NCBI GenBank assembly: GCA_023417515.1 | Contig: JAEZFL010000142.1 | Span: 1 to 37,141 of the forward strand | From: Pseudomonadota bacterium | Lineage (GTDB): Bacteria; Pseudomonadota; Alphaproteobacteria; Sphingomonadales; Sphingomonadaceae | Length of the DNA: 37,141 nucleotides | Reading direction: 5' to 3' | Notes under the pieces: model-generated | What the model saw: only the letters and a program-made list of their open reading frames with translations | What the model was told of the DNA's origin: nothing | The model's database searches: none | Shown here: piece by piece, positions 14,508 through 23,382 of the stretch | How the letters are laid out: every line of letters starts with the position of its first letter | Position numbering within the stretch: position 1 is the stretch's first letter | Translations under genes and position numbers: made by a program

Positions 14508-14786
14508 TCAGACGTTGAGACGCTCGCGCATTTCCTTGCCCGGCTTGAAATAAGGGACTCGCTTGGCATCGACGTCGACGGCTTCGCCGGTGCGCGGGTT
14601 GCGCCCGCGGCGAGCATCGCGCGCGCGCGTCGAGAAAGCGCCGAATCCGCGCAGTTCGACCCGGCCGCCCTGTTCCAGCTGCTCGATGATCGAATCGAAG
14701 AAGGCGGCGACCACGCGCTCGACTTCCTTCGCGGTGAGATCGGGATGATCCTCGCAGAGCTTCTGGACCAGTTCAGAGCGGATCAC
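14508..14786 (-). CDS. ihfB: Integration host factor subunit beta
   Basis: 92 residues from ATG 14786 (MIRSELVQKLCEDHPDLTAKEVERVV). DNA-bending protein of the HU/IHF family; the beta-arm region VELRGFGAFSTRARDARRGRNPRTGEAVDV carries the intercalating Pro in RNPRTG, and KRVPYFKPGKEMRERLN closes the fold. The early residues identify the beta rather than the alpha subunit. The rpsA-ihfB order on one strand is conserved in proteobacteria. A perfect TTGAT-N4-ATCAA box lies about 65-77 bases upstream of the start, hinting at control by an FNR/FixK-type regulator in addition to any read-through from rpsA. Confidence 0.95.
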   Translation of the reverse strand: MIRSELVQKLCEDHPDLTAKEVERVVAAFFDSIIEQLEQGGRVELRGFGAFSTRARDARRGRNPRTGEAVDVDAKRVPYFKPGKEMRERLNV

Positions 14787-14846
14787 GGCGCCCCCTTTCC
14801 CTCGATTTTCTCAGTGCTTGCGGCCGAGCAATATCGTTGGTCCGGC

Positions 14847-14866
14847 CGATTGATCTGGATCAATCG
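14847..14866. promoter_or_regulatory. FNR/FixK-type box, TTGATCTGGATCAA core
   Basis: A 20-bp palindrome, CGATTGATC-TG-GATCAATCG, with perfect 9-bp arms. Its core at 14850-14863 matches the TTGAT-N4-ATCAA consensus exactly. It lies in the 207-bp gap between rpsA and ihfB, upstream of ihfB on the minus strand. No FNR-family gene is in the window. Confidence 0.75.
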
Positions 14867-14951
14867 CACCCCGCGTTCGAAAACGCAAGTGCGCAAGCTC
14901 CTGATATTAACAGAGTTTACGTAGTCTTGAACAGCGAAGCCGGATCGGACC

Positions 14952-14983
14952 GGCGGCAGGCGGTAAACGAACCGCCCGCCGCC
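14952..14983 (-). terminator. Hairpin after rpsA
   Basis: GGCGGCAGGCGGT (14952-14964) pairs with ACCGCCCGCCGCC (14971-14983) with one mismatch and a 6-base loop, 11 bases past the rpsA stop. No T-run follows on the minus strand. It is probably a strong RNA 3' end or attenuator between rpsA and ihfB. Confidence 0.6.
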
Positions 14984-14993
14984 GTTACGGAAA

Positions 14994-16691
<1,698 letters not shown>

Positions 16692-17111
16692 AAAGATGGG
16701 TGTTCTTTCGTTCGTGTCCGGAAAGGTCGGCGGGGGCCTTGCTTCCCGGGGCTAAAGTTGTTCCGCCCCGCCGGCCCCATGCCGGTCGCGGGCATCCGCT
16801 CGAGTGACAGATGTGACGTGGCGGCCGGCGCGGCTCGCGCTTTGGCGAGCGACTGTCTTTTCAAGCAAAAATGCGCGTCGAAAGGCCGGCTTGAGCCGCC
16901 CCCTCACGCGCGATTGCCTTAGTGCCAAGGCCCCCACGAGCACTTCAAGCACCCGTCGGACGGGGCGCGCATATAGAGGAAGAGGGCGGAGGCGGCAAGA
17001 GCGTTCGGTTCCGCTCGGATCCCGATGCCCCGCGCTGGCAGATGCAACCCGTCAGAGCTTGCTCGGTTTAAGCGGGACCACTATTTTTGGAAGCGTCACT
17101 CTGGTTTGGTC
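16692..17111. other. Gene-free stretch upstream of rpsA and of the response regulator
   Basis: 420 bases between divergent rpsA (minus) and the receiver-domain gene (plus). I see no convincing open reading frame, tRNA or known RNA. It must hold promoters for both genes, but no clear -35/-10 or sigma-54 motif stands out. A small hairpin CCCGT-CGG-ACGGG is present near 16954. The region 16840-16990 is GC-rich with scattered A-runs and could hold an unrecognised small RNA. Confidence 0.5.
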
Positions 17112-17510
17112 ATGCCTGCTCGTATCCTGATCGTCGAAGACGAGATGCTCGTCGCGCTCGAGCTCGAGAGCATTCTCGAGGATCTCGGCCATGAGCCCGT
17201 GGGCATCGTTCCCGACCTCGAAGCGGCCGAGAGCTATTTCGAGGAAGCGATCGATCTGGCGCTTGTCGACCTCAACCTTCGTGACGGGCTCACGGGGCCG
17301 CAAATCGGGGCGCGGCTCGGCGCGAACGGAACGACGGTCGTCTTCATCACCGCCACGCCTGGACTGTTGGAAGAGGGAATCGCAGGCGCGATCGGAGTGA
17401 TCACGAAGCCAACGGACGAAGCGACGGTGCGGGCCGCAGTCGATTACGCGATTGGCGTACGCACCGGCCGCACGGTTCGCCCTCCCGCGGCCCTCAGACT
17501 ATTCGCCTGA
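17112..17510 (+). CDS. Single-domain response regulator (receiver only)
   Basis: 132 residues from ATG 17112. A complete receiver domain and nothing else: acidic pocket VEDE (9-11), phospho-acceptor Asp53 in LALVDLNLRDGLTG, the conserved Thr/Ala in VVFITATPG, and Lys in VITKPTDE. There is no output domain, so it should act by protein-protein contact or as a phosphate sink. It ends tail to tail with an HWE histidine kinase gene, overlapping by 12 bases (17499-17510); the kinase is a natural partner. It does not carry the FATGUY signature of SdrG-type general-stress regulators. Confidence 0.9.
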   Translation: MPARILIVEDEMLVALELESILEDLGHEPVGIVPDLEAAESYFEEAIDLALVDLNLRDGLTGPQIGARLGANGTTVVFITATPGLLEEGIAGAIGVITKPTDEATVRAAVDYAIGVRTGRTVRPPAALRLFA

Positions 17511-18587
17511 CGAACGTACCAGCCGCCTCCGCTGGACCTTGCAGACGACGGTGACCCCATCGCGGGACCATTCGCGCTCCAGCGTGCCGCCAAGCTGCTG
17601 AACGATGCTGAGTTCGCAAAGCTTGGTTCCGAAGCCGGTCCGCTCCGGGGGACCGCTGACCTTCGGTCCACCGCTTTCTTCCCAACGCAGCTCGAGCGTG
17701 TCGCCAATGACCTTGGTCGACACGCGCACCTCGCCCTGCGGCGAGGACAGAGCGCCATATTTGGTGGCGTTGGTCGCAAGCTCGTGGATGAGCAGCGCGA
17801 GAGGCGTAGCGCCTCGATCGTCGACCGCGAGGTCGTCGCCGGCGAGGGTCAGCCGGCCGTCGTCGATCGCCGGATAGCTGGAAAGGATCGCCCGGAGCAC
17901 GCCATGGAGCAGCTCGGGGAGCTCGCGTGGCGAGGAATGGCTGCTGTGCGGCCGGACGAACTCGTGCGCTCGGCCGAGCGCCGCGACACGCTCCTGAAGC
18001 TCGCGCGCGAAGGTCTTCTGGCCCGGCTCGTGCCGAGCGGAAAGGCCGATCAGTCCGCTGATAACCGCGAAGATGTTCTTGATCCGGTGGCTGAGTTCCC
18101 GCCCAAGGATCTCGTTCTGGGTCGCGGCCTCCTTGGCATCATGGATATCGGTGCAGGTGCCGATCCACCGCACGATCTTGCCGTCGGGGTCGCGCATCGG
18201 CATGGCGCGCCCGAGCGTCCAGCGATATTCGCCGCTGCGGTGGCGAAGGCGATACTCGATCTCGTAAGGCTCGCCGGTCGCAAGGCAATGACGCCAGGTC
18301 CGCCAGGCGCGCTCCTGATCGTCGGGATGGAACATCCCGGCCCACTCTTCGCCGTCGGTCGAGCCGAGACGCACGCCGGTAAACTCGTACCAGCGCGCGT
18401 TGTAATAGTCGTGATACCCGTCGGGTAACGTCGACCAAACCATGTGGGGGAGTGCATCGGCCAGCGTTTCAAATCGAGCGTCGCTCTCGCGCAACGCGTC
18501 CTTGACCGCAATCAGCTCGGACTCAAGTTGTTGGATCGGAACGACAATACTCCTTCGGCCGGCAGCCAAGCCGGGCTCTTCTGTCAA
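17499..18587 (-). CDS. PAS-domain HWE-family sensor histidine kinase
   Basis: 362 residues; the start appears to be TTG 18587, as no ATG or GTG is in place before the first domain. A short helix is followed by a PAS/PAC domain (about 36-153: FETLADALPHMVWSTLPDGYHDYYN ... GKIVRWIGTCTDIHD). The HWE dimerisation helix has the phospho-acceptor His167 in GRELSHRIKNIFAVISGL. The catalytic part shows Asn273 in HELATNATKYGALS, the Trp302-Glu303 pair in LRWEESGGP, and GFGTKLCELSIVQQLGG. It has no membrane segment, so the signal is cytosolic, possibly redox or light through PAS, but no flavin-binding Cys motif (NCRFLQ) is present. Convergent overlap with the receiver gene suggests one signalling pair. 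Confidence 0.92.
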   Translation of the reverse strand: MTEEPGLAAGRRSIVVPIQQLESELIAVKDALRESDARFETLADALPHMVWSTLPDGYHDYYNARWYEFTGVRLGSTDGEEWAGMFHPDDQERAWRTWRHCLATGEPYEIEYRLRHRSGEYRWTLGRAMPMRDPDGKIVRWIGTCTDIHDAKEAATQNEILGRELSHRIKNIFAVISGLIGLSARHEPGQKTFARELQERVAALGRAHEFVRPHSSHSSPRELPELLHGVLRAILSSYPAIDDGRLTLAGDDLAVDDRGATPLALLIHELATNATKYGALSSPQGEVRVSTKVIGDTLELRWEESGGPKVSGPPERTGFGTKLCELSIVQQLGGTLEREWSRDGVTVVCKVQRRRLVRSSGE

Positions 18588-18756
18588 GCGACCGATCGAC
18601 AGTAAAGCGGAAATCGCGTCGCGAAGCGCGCCCTTCCAAACCGTTCAACCTGGCCATTTGAGTGCGACAATCGCAGTTGCGAGGATTGGCGGGAACAGAA
18701 ATAGCGCCAGCCGTCCCGGCTGATGTCCGCTTCCGGGAGGCTGTCGCTCGGCGCCG

Positions 18757-19479
18757 TCAGCGGCGGAAAGCGAGCCTGAAGCTCCACCAGAGCAAGGCCA
18801 GGATCGCCGCGCTGATGAGCGCGCCCCAGAACCAGTAAGGCAGCAACAGGACATCCGCGATGGCGCCGGTGTCCGACCGCTGTAGCCGGCCGCCGACGCT
18901 TCCGCCGGGGCTGAACAGATAGTCGAACTGTTGCCACACGCTGATGCATGCCTGCACGCCCAGGAGCTGGATGACGAAGCCCTGCCAGGACCGGGATCCG
19001 CGCAGCGCGAGCAATAGGATCGCCACTCCCAGCGCAGGCAGAACCAGCCAACCCGTGAGCGACCGGACCCAGATCAACGTGGACGCGAGCAGCGCGATGC
19101 CGAGAACCGCCAGAGCGTTCTGAGTCGCGGTGGCGGAGCGCGAGGAAAGGATGAGCAGCGCTCCCGCCACCGCCGGCCCGAGCGGTCCGCCTGCCGCCAC
19201 CAGCGCATCGACGACGCCATAGCCATCGGCAGGGCGCAGGGAGAGGGCGACGCCCGATCCGTCAGCGAAGATCAGCAGGCGGTCGAACCCCCGGCCTGCG
19301 AGCATCGCCGCGATTCCGTGGCCCATTTCGTGGAACCAGGTCGCCAATATCGTGAACGGATAGAGCAGGAGGCTGCCGAGCCTGGTCTGCCACAGCAGGA
19401 TCGAGGCGAGCGCGATCCCCAGGAGCAGCGCGACGCGCTGCTTTTGCTCCTGGCTGCCAAGGCTGCTGCTGGGCGTCAC
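18757..19479 (-). CDS. M50-type integral membrane metallopeptidase
   Basis: 240 residues from GTG 19479. The zinc motif HEMGH (His50-Glu51-x-x-His54) lies at the end of the second hydrophobic segment in ILATWFHEMGHGIAAMLAGRG, the layout of the M50B group. A further conserved stretch is VVDALVAAGGPLGPAVAGALLIL, where the usual third ligand region (Asn/Asp-Pro-Gly) is replaced by GGPLGP. Six or more hydrophobic segments follow, ending WWSFRLAFRR. Family members cleave within membranes or assist spore or envelope functions; here the substrate is unknown. It seems to be transcribed alone. Confidence 0.8.
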   Translation of the reverse strand: MTPSSSLGSQEQKQRVALLLGIALASILLWQTRLGSLLLYPFTILATWFHEMGHGIAAMLAGRGFDRLLIFADGSGVALSLRPADGYGVVDALVAAGGPLGPAVAGALLILSSRSATATQNALAVLGIALLASTLIWVRSLTGWLVLPALGVAILLLALRGSRSWQGFVIQLLGVQACISVWQQFDYLFSPGGSVGGRLQRSDTGAIADVLLLPYWFWGALISAAILALLWWSFRLAFRR

Positions 19480-19666
19480 CGCTCCAATTCGCTTCAGGTC
19501 ATGGCTGTCGTCAACCTCCAGTTATGCCCGGACCTGGCTGCAGGAAGGCGGCAGGCTTTCCCACGCAATTCCCCGCTCGGACACGCAAGCGGCTTATCGG
19601 AGACATCCGGGAGCTTTTGACATAGTGACGGTTCGACGGACCGCGGCCGATGGAGGATGTTTCGAC

Positions 19667-20023
19667 ATGAACGGTGAGTCAGGGGACGGTCAGCAGTCGC
19701 CCACGGGAGCCGGCACCGGGATAACCGGTCGCCTCGTCGCGGCCGCCCGAGCCTTGGTCGGAGTCAGCACGCAGGACCTGGCGGAGGCGTGCGGTCTTCC
19801 GCTCGAAACCATGACGTGCCTGGAGGCTGCCGGGAGCGCATGGGTCCGTCCGGAGGACGTCGAGGCCGTCAAAAAGGGGCTGGATCACTTTGGAGTCGTG
19901 ATCGTCGAGGAATCGGACGGGCTGGGCGCGGGGGTGAGGCTGAAGTTCACCCGGGCGGACGTGCGGCAGATCACGCGTCTCGAAGGTGAAGGGGGAATAG
20001 TCGGCTCTGACGATGCCCCTTGA
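19667..20023 (+). CDS. XRE-like helix-turn-helix protein
   Basis: 118 residues from ATG 19667, with GGAGG 11-15 bases upstream (19652-19656). The HTH segment (about residues 18-50) reads LVAAARALVGVSTQDLAEACGLPLETMTCLEAAG. It is followed by VEAVKKGLDHFGVVIVEESDGLGAGVRLKF. This is the pattern of the short alphaproteobacterial regulators that end in GVEFI-x-GPGVRL. The N-terminal 17 residues are low complexity. The targets are unknown. The hairpin at 20068-20093 ends the unit. Confidence 0.8.
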   Translation: MNGESGDGQQSPTGAGTGITGRLVAAARALVGVSTQDLAEACGLPLETMTCLEAAGSAWVRPEDVEAVKKGLDHFGVVIVEESDGLGAGVRLKFTRADVRQITRLEGEGGIVGSDDAP

Positions 20024-20067
20024 GGGTCCGTTCCGCTGACAGTTCCTGCCGCTCGCGGCGGCGATGC

Positions 20068-20093
20068 GGGGCCGGGCGCGAAGGCCCGGCCCC
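20068..20093 (+). terminator. GC-rich hairpin terminator
   Basis: GGGGCCGGGC (20068-20077) and GCCCGGCCCC (20084-20093) form a perfect 10-bp stem with a 6-base loop, 44 bases after the HTH gene stop. It also faces the end of the decayed gene on the minus strand, so it may work in both directions. Only GGTTT follows. Confidence 0.65.
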
Positions 20094-20102
20094 GGTTTCG
20101 GT

Positions 20103-20573
20103 TCAGCGGCGGCGGCGCGCTTCGCGAGCCTCGCGGCGCTGGCGCTCCTCCTCCATTCGGTGGGCGCTTCCGGTCTGGATCGGCGACGGCGTGTAATTGG
20201 CCGCGAGCCGCGCCTGCGGGCGGTCATAGCTGCCCGGCGCGGGCGGAAGGACATGACCGGAAGGGCATCGATCGTGCGCGCGGTGAACTCGCGGCCCTCG
20301 GGCATGTTGGCGCTTCGGCCGGTGACGACCATTCCGCCGACCACGCCGACGGCGAGGACCGCTCCGACCGTTCCGGCGGTGTTGCCCTCGCCGGCCTGGA
20401 AGTGGGTGCCGTCGAGCGGCACTCGGACGCCGTCCATGTCGAGATAGCGGAACGACAGCTCCATCTTGCCCGACTTGCCGAACATGCCGCGCCCGGAGCG
20501 CAGGGTGATCTCGCCGACGGCGCGGGTGCCGCGCGGGATGACGACGATGCCGTCCAGCGCGCCTCGAGAGAGC
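20103..20573 (-). pseudogene. Decayed secreted/membrane protein gene behind glnA
   Basis: The minus frame beginning right after the glnA stop reads ALDGIVVIPRGTRAVGEI, then GMFGKSGKMELSFRYLDMDG, VRVPLDGTHFQAGEGNTAG, VVGGMVVTGRSANMPEGREF and TARTIDALPV. This is a conserved-looking domain (stable-protein style, glycine zipper, then IPEG motif) that I recall from sphingomonad secreted proteins. There is no start codon and no N-terminal signal, because the glnA 3' end occupies that place. After LPVMS the frame must shift by one base to continue as LPPAPGSYDRPQARLAANY to a natural-looking end EAREARRRR and stop at 20103-20105. Both the 5' truncation and the frameshift indicate a pseudogene. Starting at Met 20485, an unbroken frame exists, but it loses the natural end. 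Confidence 0.65.
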
Positions 20574-21986
20574 TCAGCCCGAATAATACATGTCGTATTC
20601 GACCGGGCTGGGGGTGGTCTCCCAGCGCAGCTGCTCCTCCCATTTGAGCTCCATATAGGCGTCGATCTGGTCGTCGCTGAACACGTCGCCCTTGGTCAGG
20701 AACTCGCGGTCGTGGTGGAGGGCGAGCAGCGCCTCGCGCAGGGACCCGCACACGGTGGGGACGTCGGCGAGCTCCTGCGGCGGCAGGTCGTAGAGGTTCT
20801 TGTCCATCGGATCGCCGGGATGGATCCGGTTCTGGATGCCGTCGAGGCCCGCCATCAGCAAAGCGGAATAAGCCAGATAGGGGTTGGCGAGAGCGTCCGG
20901 GAAGCGGAACTCGACGCGCTTGGCCTTCTCGCCGGCGCCATAGGGGATCCGGCAGGAGGCGGAACGGTTGCGGCTCGAATAAGCGAGCAGCACCGGCGCC
21001 TCGAAGCCGGGGACCAGGCGCTTGTAGCTGTTGGTCGAGGGATTGGTGAAGGCGTTCAATGCCTTGGCGTGCTTGATGACTCCGCCGATGAAATAGAGGC
21101 AGGTCTCGGACAGGCCCGCATAGCCGTTGCCGGCGAACAGCGTGTTGCCGCCCTTCCAGATCGACATGTGGGTGTGCATGCCCGAGCCGTTGTCGGCGCG
21201 GATCGGCTTGGGCATGAAGGTCGCCGTCTTGCCATAGGCCTGGGCGACCATGTGGACGACATATTTGTAGATCTGCATGCGGTCGGCAGTCTCGACCAGG
21301 GTGCCGAAGATCATCCCGAGCTCGTGCTGGGCGGGAGCGACCTCGTGATGGTGCTTGTCCATCGGAAGGCCCATCTCGACCATGGTCGAGACCATCTCGG
21401 CGCGGATGTCCATGGCGCTGTCGACCGGAGCGACCGGGAAATAGCCGCCCTTGGCGCGCGGGCGGTGGCCGAGATTGCCGGTCTCATATTTCTGGTTGCT
21501 GTTGGTCGGAAGCTCGATGTCGTCGACCTGGAAGGTCGAGCCGGCATAGCCGTCCTCGAAGCGGACGTCGTCGAACATGAAGAACTCCGCCTCGGGGCCG
21601 ACATAGATGGTGTCGCCGATGCCGGTAGCCTTCAGATAGGCCTCGGCGCGCTTGGCGGTGGAGCGCGGATCGCGGCCGTAAAGCTCGCCGGTCGACGGCT
21701 CGACGACGTCGCAGAACAGGATCAGCATCGGAGTCGCGCTGAACGGATCGAGAGTCGCGCTGCCCAGATCCGGCTTGAGGATCATGTCGCTCTCGTTGAT
21801 CGCCTTCCAGCCCTCGATCGACGAGCCGTCGAACATCAGGCCGTCGGCGAGCGCATCCTCGTCGATCGCGCTGGCGCACATGCTGAGGTGCTGCCACTTG
21901 CCCTTGGGATCGGTGAAACGAAGGTCGACCCACTCGACCTCCTTGTCCTCGATGGTCTTCAAGATGCTGCGCGCGTCGTTGGCCAT
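20574..21986 (-). CDS. glnA: Glutamine synthetase, type I
   Basis: Makes glutamine from glutamate, ammonia and ATP. 470 residues from ATG 21986 (MANDARSILKTIEDKEVEWVDLRF), the standard GSI-beta length. Diagnostic segments: latch loop MFDGSSIEGWKAINESDM, metal ligands in GPEAEFFMFD, catalytic KHHHEVAPAQHELGM, ATP region ADNGSGMHTHMSIWKGG, and NRSASCRIP. Tyr399 in KNLYDLPPQE is the adenylylation site used for rapid inactivation. Its place after glnB (with a small HTH gene between) indicates the normal nitrogen-control cluster. No sigma-54 motif is visible between the HTH gene and glnA (22087-21987), so transcription may come from glnB. Confidence 0.98.
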   Translation of the reverse strand: MANDARSILKTIEDKEVEWVDLRFTDPKGKWQHLSMCASAIDEDALADGLMFDGSSIEGWKAINESDMILKPDLGSATLDPFSATPMLILFCDVVEPSTGELYGRDPRSTAKRAEAYLKATGIGDTIYVGPEAEFFMFDDVRFEDGYAGSTFQVDDIELPTNSNQKYETGNLGHRPRAKGGYFPVAPVDSAMDIRAEMVSTMVEMGLPMDKHHHEVAPAQHELGMIFGTLVETADRMQIYKYVVHMVAQAYGKTATFMPKPIRADNGSGMHTHMSIWKGGNTLFAGNGYAGLSETCLYFIGGVIKHAKALNAFTNPSTNSYKRLVPGFEAPVLLAYSSRNRSASCRIPYGAGEKAKRVEFRFPDALANPYLAYSALLMAGLDGIQNRIHPGDPMDKNLYDLPPQELADVPTVCGSLREALLALHHDREFLTKGDVFSDDQIDAYMELKWEEQLRWETTPSPVEYDMYYSG

Positions 21987-22087
21987 GATCCGCGAATCCC
22001 CGTCTGCTGCAATGGTGCGACGACGGGTTTCGCGGGGCACGCGGGGGCGGTCCAGCCCGCGGTTAAGATTTCACGTGGGCAACGCGA

Positions 22088-22297
22088 TCAATAGCCGCGG
22101 CGGCGGGCCTGGACGAGCATCCGCAGAAGCATCGCGACAGGACGGGGAACGCCGACCTTGCCCTCGAGCCACAGGCTGACGGCGGAGCGGCTGACGCCGA
22201 TCGCGGCGGCGAGGTCGCTCTGCGTGCGGCAATCGAGCGCACGCATCGCGGAGCGAAGCTCCTCGGGGGACATGGAGGGGTGTTGGGGCTCGGTCAC
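22088..22297 (-). CDS. Small XRE/Cro-like helix-turn-helix protein
   Basis: 69 residues from GTG 22297, or 61 from ATG 22273. Nearly all of it is one HTH: MSPEELRSAMRALDCRTQSDLAAAIGVSRSAVSLWLEGKVGVPRPVAMLLRML. The recognition helix is SRSAVSLWLEGK. There is no dimerisation or sensing domain. It lies between glnB and glnA on the same strand, which is not the usual arrangement (the two are normally adjacent), so it may be an insertion into the nitrogen operon or a local regulator of it. Confidence 0.8.
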   Translation of the reverse strand: MTEPQHPSMSPEELRSAMRALDCRTQSDLAAAIGVSRSAVSLWLEGKVGVPRPVAMLLRMLVQARRRGY

Positions 22298-22327
22298 GAG
22301 AGCATTTCACTAACCCGATCAGGCCGC

Positions 22328-22389
22328 GCTTGTCGAAGCCTGCCGTTCTTCACCGACGCTCTAGAAAGAAGGACAGTCCTTCGAAAAGC
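22328..22389. repeat. Imperfect inverted repeat, CTTCGA(C/A)AAGC family
   Basis: GCTTGTCGAAGCCTGCCGTTCTT (22328-22350) is largely complementary to AAGAAGGACAGTCCTTCGAAAAGC (22366-22389). The right part continues TCAGGGCGAGCG, the wording of a common sphingomonad and xanthomonad intergenic repeat (CCTTCGACAAGCTCAGG). It lies between glnB and the small HTH gene and may separate their transcription. Confidence 0.65.
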
Positions 22390-22422
22390 TCAGGGCGAGC
22401 GCACCCGTGGGATAAGGGCGGG

Positions 22423-22761
22423 TCAGATCGCGTCGGAATCGCGCTCGCCGGTGCGGATTCGGATGGCCTGCTCGACGGGCGAGACGAAGATCTTGCCGTC
22501 GCCGATTCGGCCGGTCCGAGCGGCGGTGGCGATCGCTTCGACGACCCGGCTGACCTGGTCGTCGTCGACGACCACTTCCAGCTTCACCTTGGGCAGGAAA
22601 TCCACGACATATTCGGCGCCGCGATAGAGCTCGGTATGGCCCTTCTGGCGGCCGAAGCCCTTGGCCTCGGTGACGGTGATTCCGCTGACGCCCGCGTCGG
22701 TCAGCGCCTCCTTCACTTCATCGACCTTGAACGGCTTGATGATGGCTTCGATCTTCTTCAC
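22423..22761 (-). CDS. glnB: Nitrogen regulatory protein P-II
   Basis: 112 residues from GTG 22761 (VKKIEAIIKPFKVDEVKEALTD), the classic PII length; ATG 22773 would add four residues. PII is a trimeric sensor of 2-oxoglutarate and ATP/ADP and, through uridylylation, of glutamine. The T-loop is intact with Tyr51 in GHTELYRGAEYVVDF, the uridylylation site. The B and C loops are seen in TAARTGRIGDGKIFVSPVEQAIRIRTGE. It is upstream of glnA, the typical glnB-glnA order, and would control adenylylation of GlnA and NtrB/NtrC. Confidence 0.96.
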   Translation of the reverse strand: MKKIEAIIKPFKVDEVKEALTDAGVSGITVTEAKGFGRQKGHTELYRGAEYVVDFLPKVKLEVVVDDDQVSRVVEAIATAARTGRIGDGKIFVSPVEQAIRIRTGERDSDAI

Positions 22762-22889
22762 GCCGGCGAACATAGGCCCGGATCTGGAGGGCGCAAGCGA
22801 CCCCCCGCACGGCAGGAGCAAGTCAGGCCCGGTTCAGCCGCTCCGGCTTATCTGGCTCGCAGAGCCACTCATCGCGAGCGAGACACGAT

Positions 22890-23300
22890 ATGACAGGCAA
22901 GCTGCTTCCGCTCCTCCTTGGCGCTGCCGCCATTGCCGCGGCCCCCGCGCAGGCGCAGCCGCGCGAGCGTCTTTCAGGCGAGGCCGAGCTGGCCAGGGCG
23001 CTCGAGGGCCGGGTGGCCGGCGAGCCGGTCAATTGCGTCAACCTGCGCACCGTGCGGTCCAGCCGGGTGATCAGCGGCACGGCGCTGCTCTATGACGCCG
23101 GCAGCGTGATCTACGTGAACCGCCCGCGCGCCGGCGCCGAGCAGCTCGACCATTGGACCGCCCAGGTGAGCCGGCCCTTCAACAACCGGCTGTGCAGCGT
23201 CGATCCGGTCCAGCTGATCGACCCGACCACCGGGGTTTTCACCGGCACCGTCTTCCTCGACGAGTTCGTGCCGTATCGCCGCGTGCGCCGCGGCGACTGA
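22890..23300 (+). CDS. Small periplasmic protein of unknown function
   Basis: 136 residues from ATG 22890. It has a clear signal peptide (MTGKLLPLLLGAAAIAAAPAQA, cut after AQA). The mature domain contains VNCVNLRTVRSSRVISGTALLYDAGSVIYVNRP, then RPFNNRLCSVDPVQLIDPTTG and the end EFVPYRRVRRGD. The two cysteines could be disulfide-bonded. The CVNLR...SSRVI...LCSVD pattern recurs in small sphingomonad exported proteins as I remember them (DUF6491-like), but no function is known to me. It stands alone, divergent from glnB and followed by a good terminator. Confidence 0.8.
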   Translation: MTGKLLPLLLGAAAIAAAPAQAQPRERLSGEAELARALEGRVAGEPVNCVNLRTVRSSRVISGTALLYDAGSVIYVNRPRAGAEQLDHWTAQVSRPFNNRLCSVDPVQLIDPTTGVFTGTVFLDEFVPYRRVRRGD

Positions 23301-23332
23301 GCCGCCACTCGAAGGAGTGAGGGCACGCACGT

Positions 23333-23352
23333 CCCCGGCCTCGCGGCCGGGG
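23333..23352 (+). terminator. Intrinsic-type terminator after the periplasmic protein gene
   Basis: CCCCGGCC-TCGC-GGCCGGGG is a perfect 8-bp stem with a 4-base loop, followed by CTTCTTCG. It is 32 bases after the plus-strand stop and 30 bases before the map stop on the other strand, so it may serve both. Confidence 0.75.
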
Positions 23353-23382
23353 CTTCTTCGCCCGCATGTATGGAGCCCGTCC

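Noticed and set aside
18676..18715. GGAAC-type (EcfG) promoter around GGGAACAGAAATAGCG...CGTC
   Set aside because: The spacing and the second half deviate from GGAAC-N16/17-CGTT and it points away from any gene start on that strand.
22328..23352. CRISPR array or phage remnants
   Set aside because: I found no regularly spaced direct repeats, no cas-like genes and no integrase or phage structural genes anywhere in the window; the repeats present are palindromic intergenic elements.
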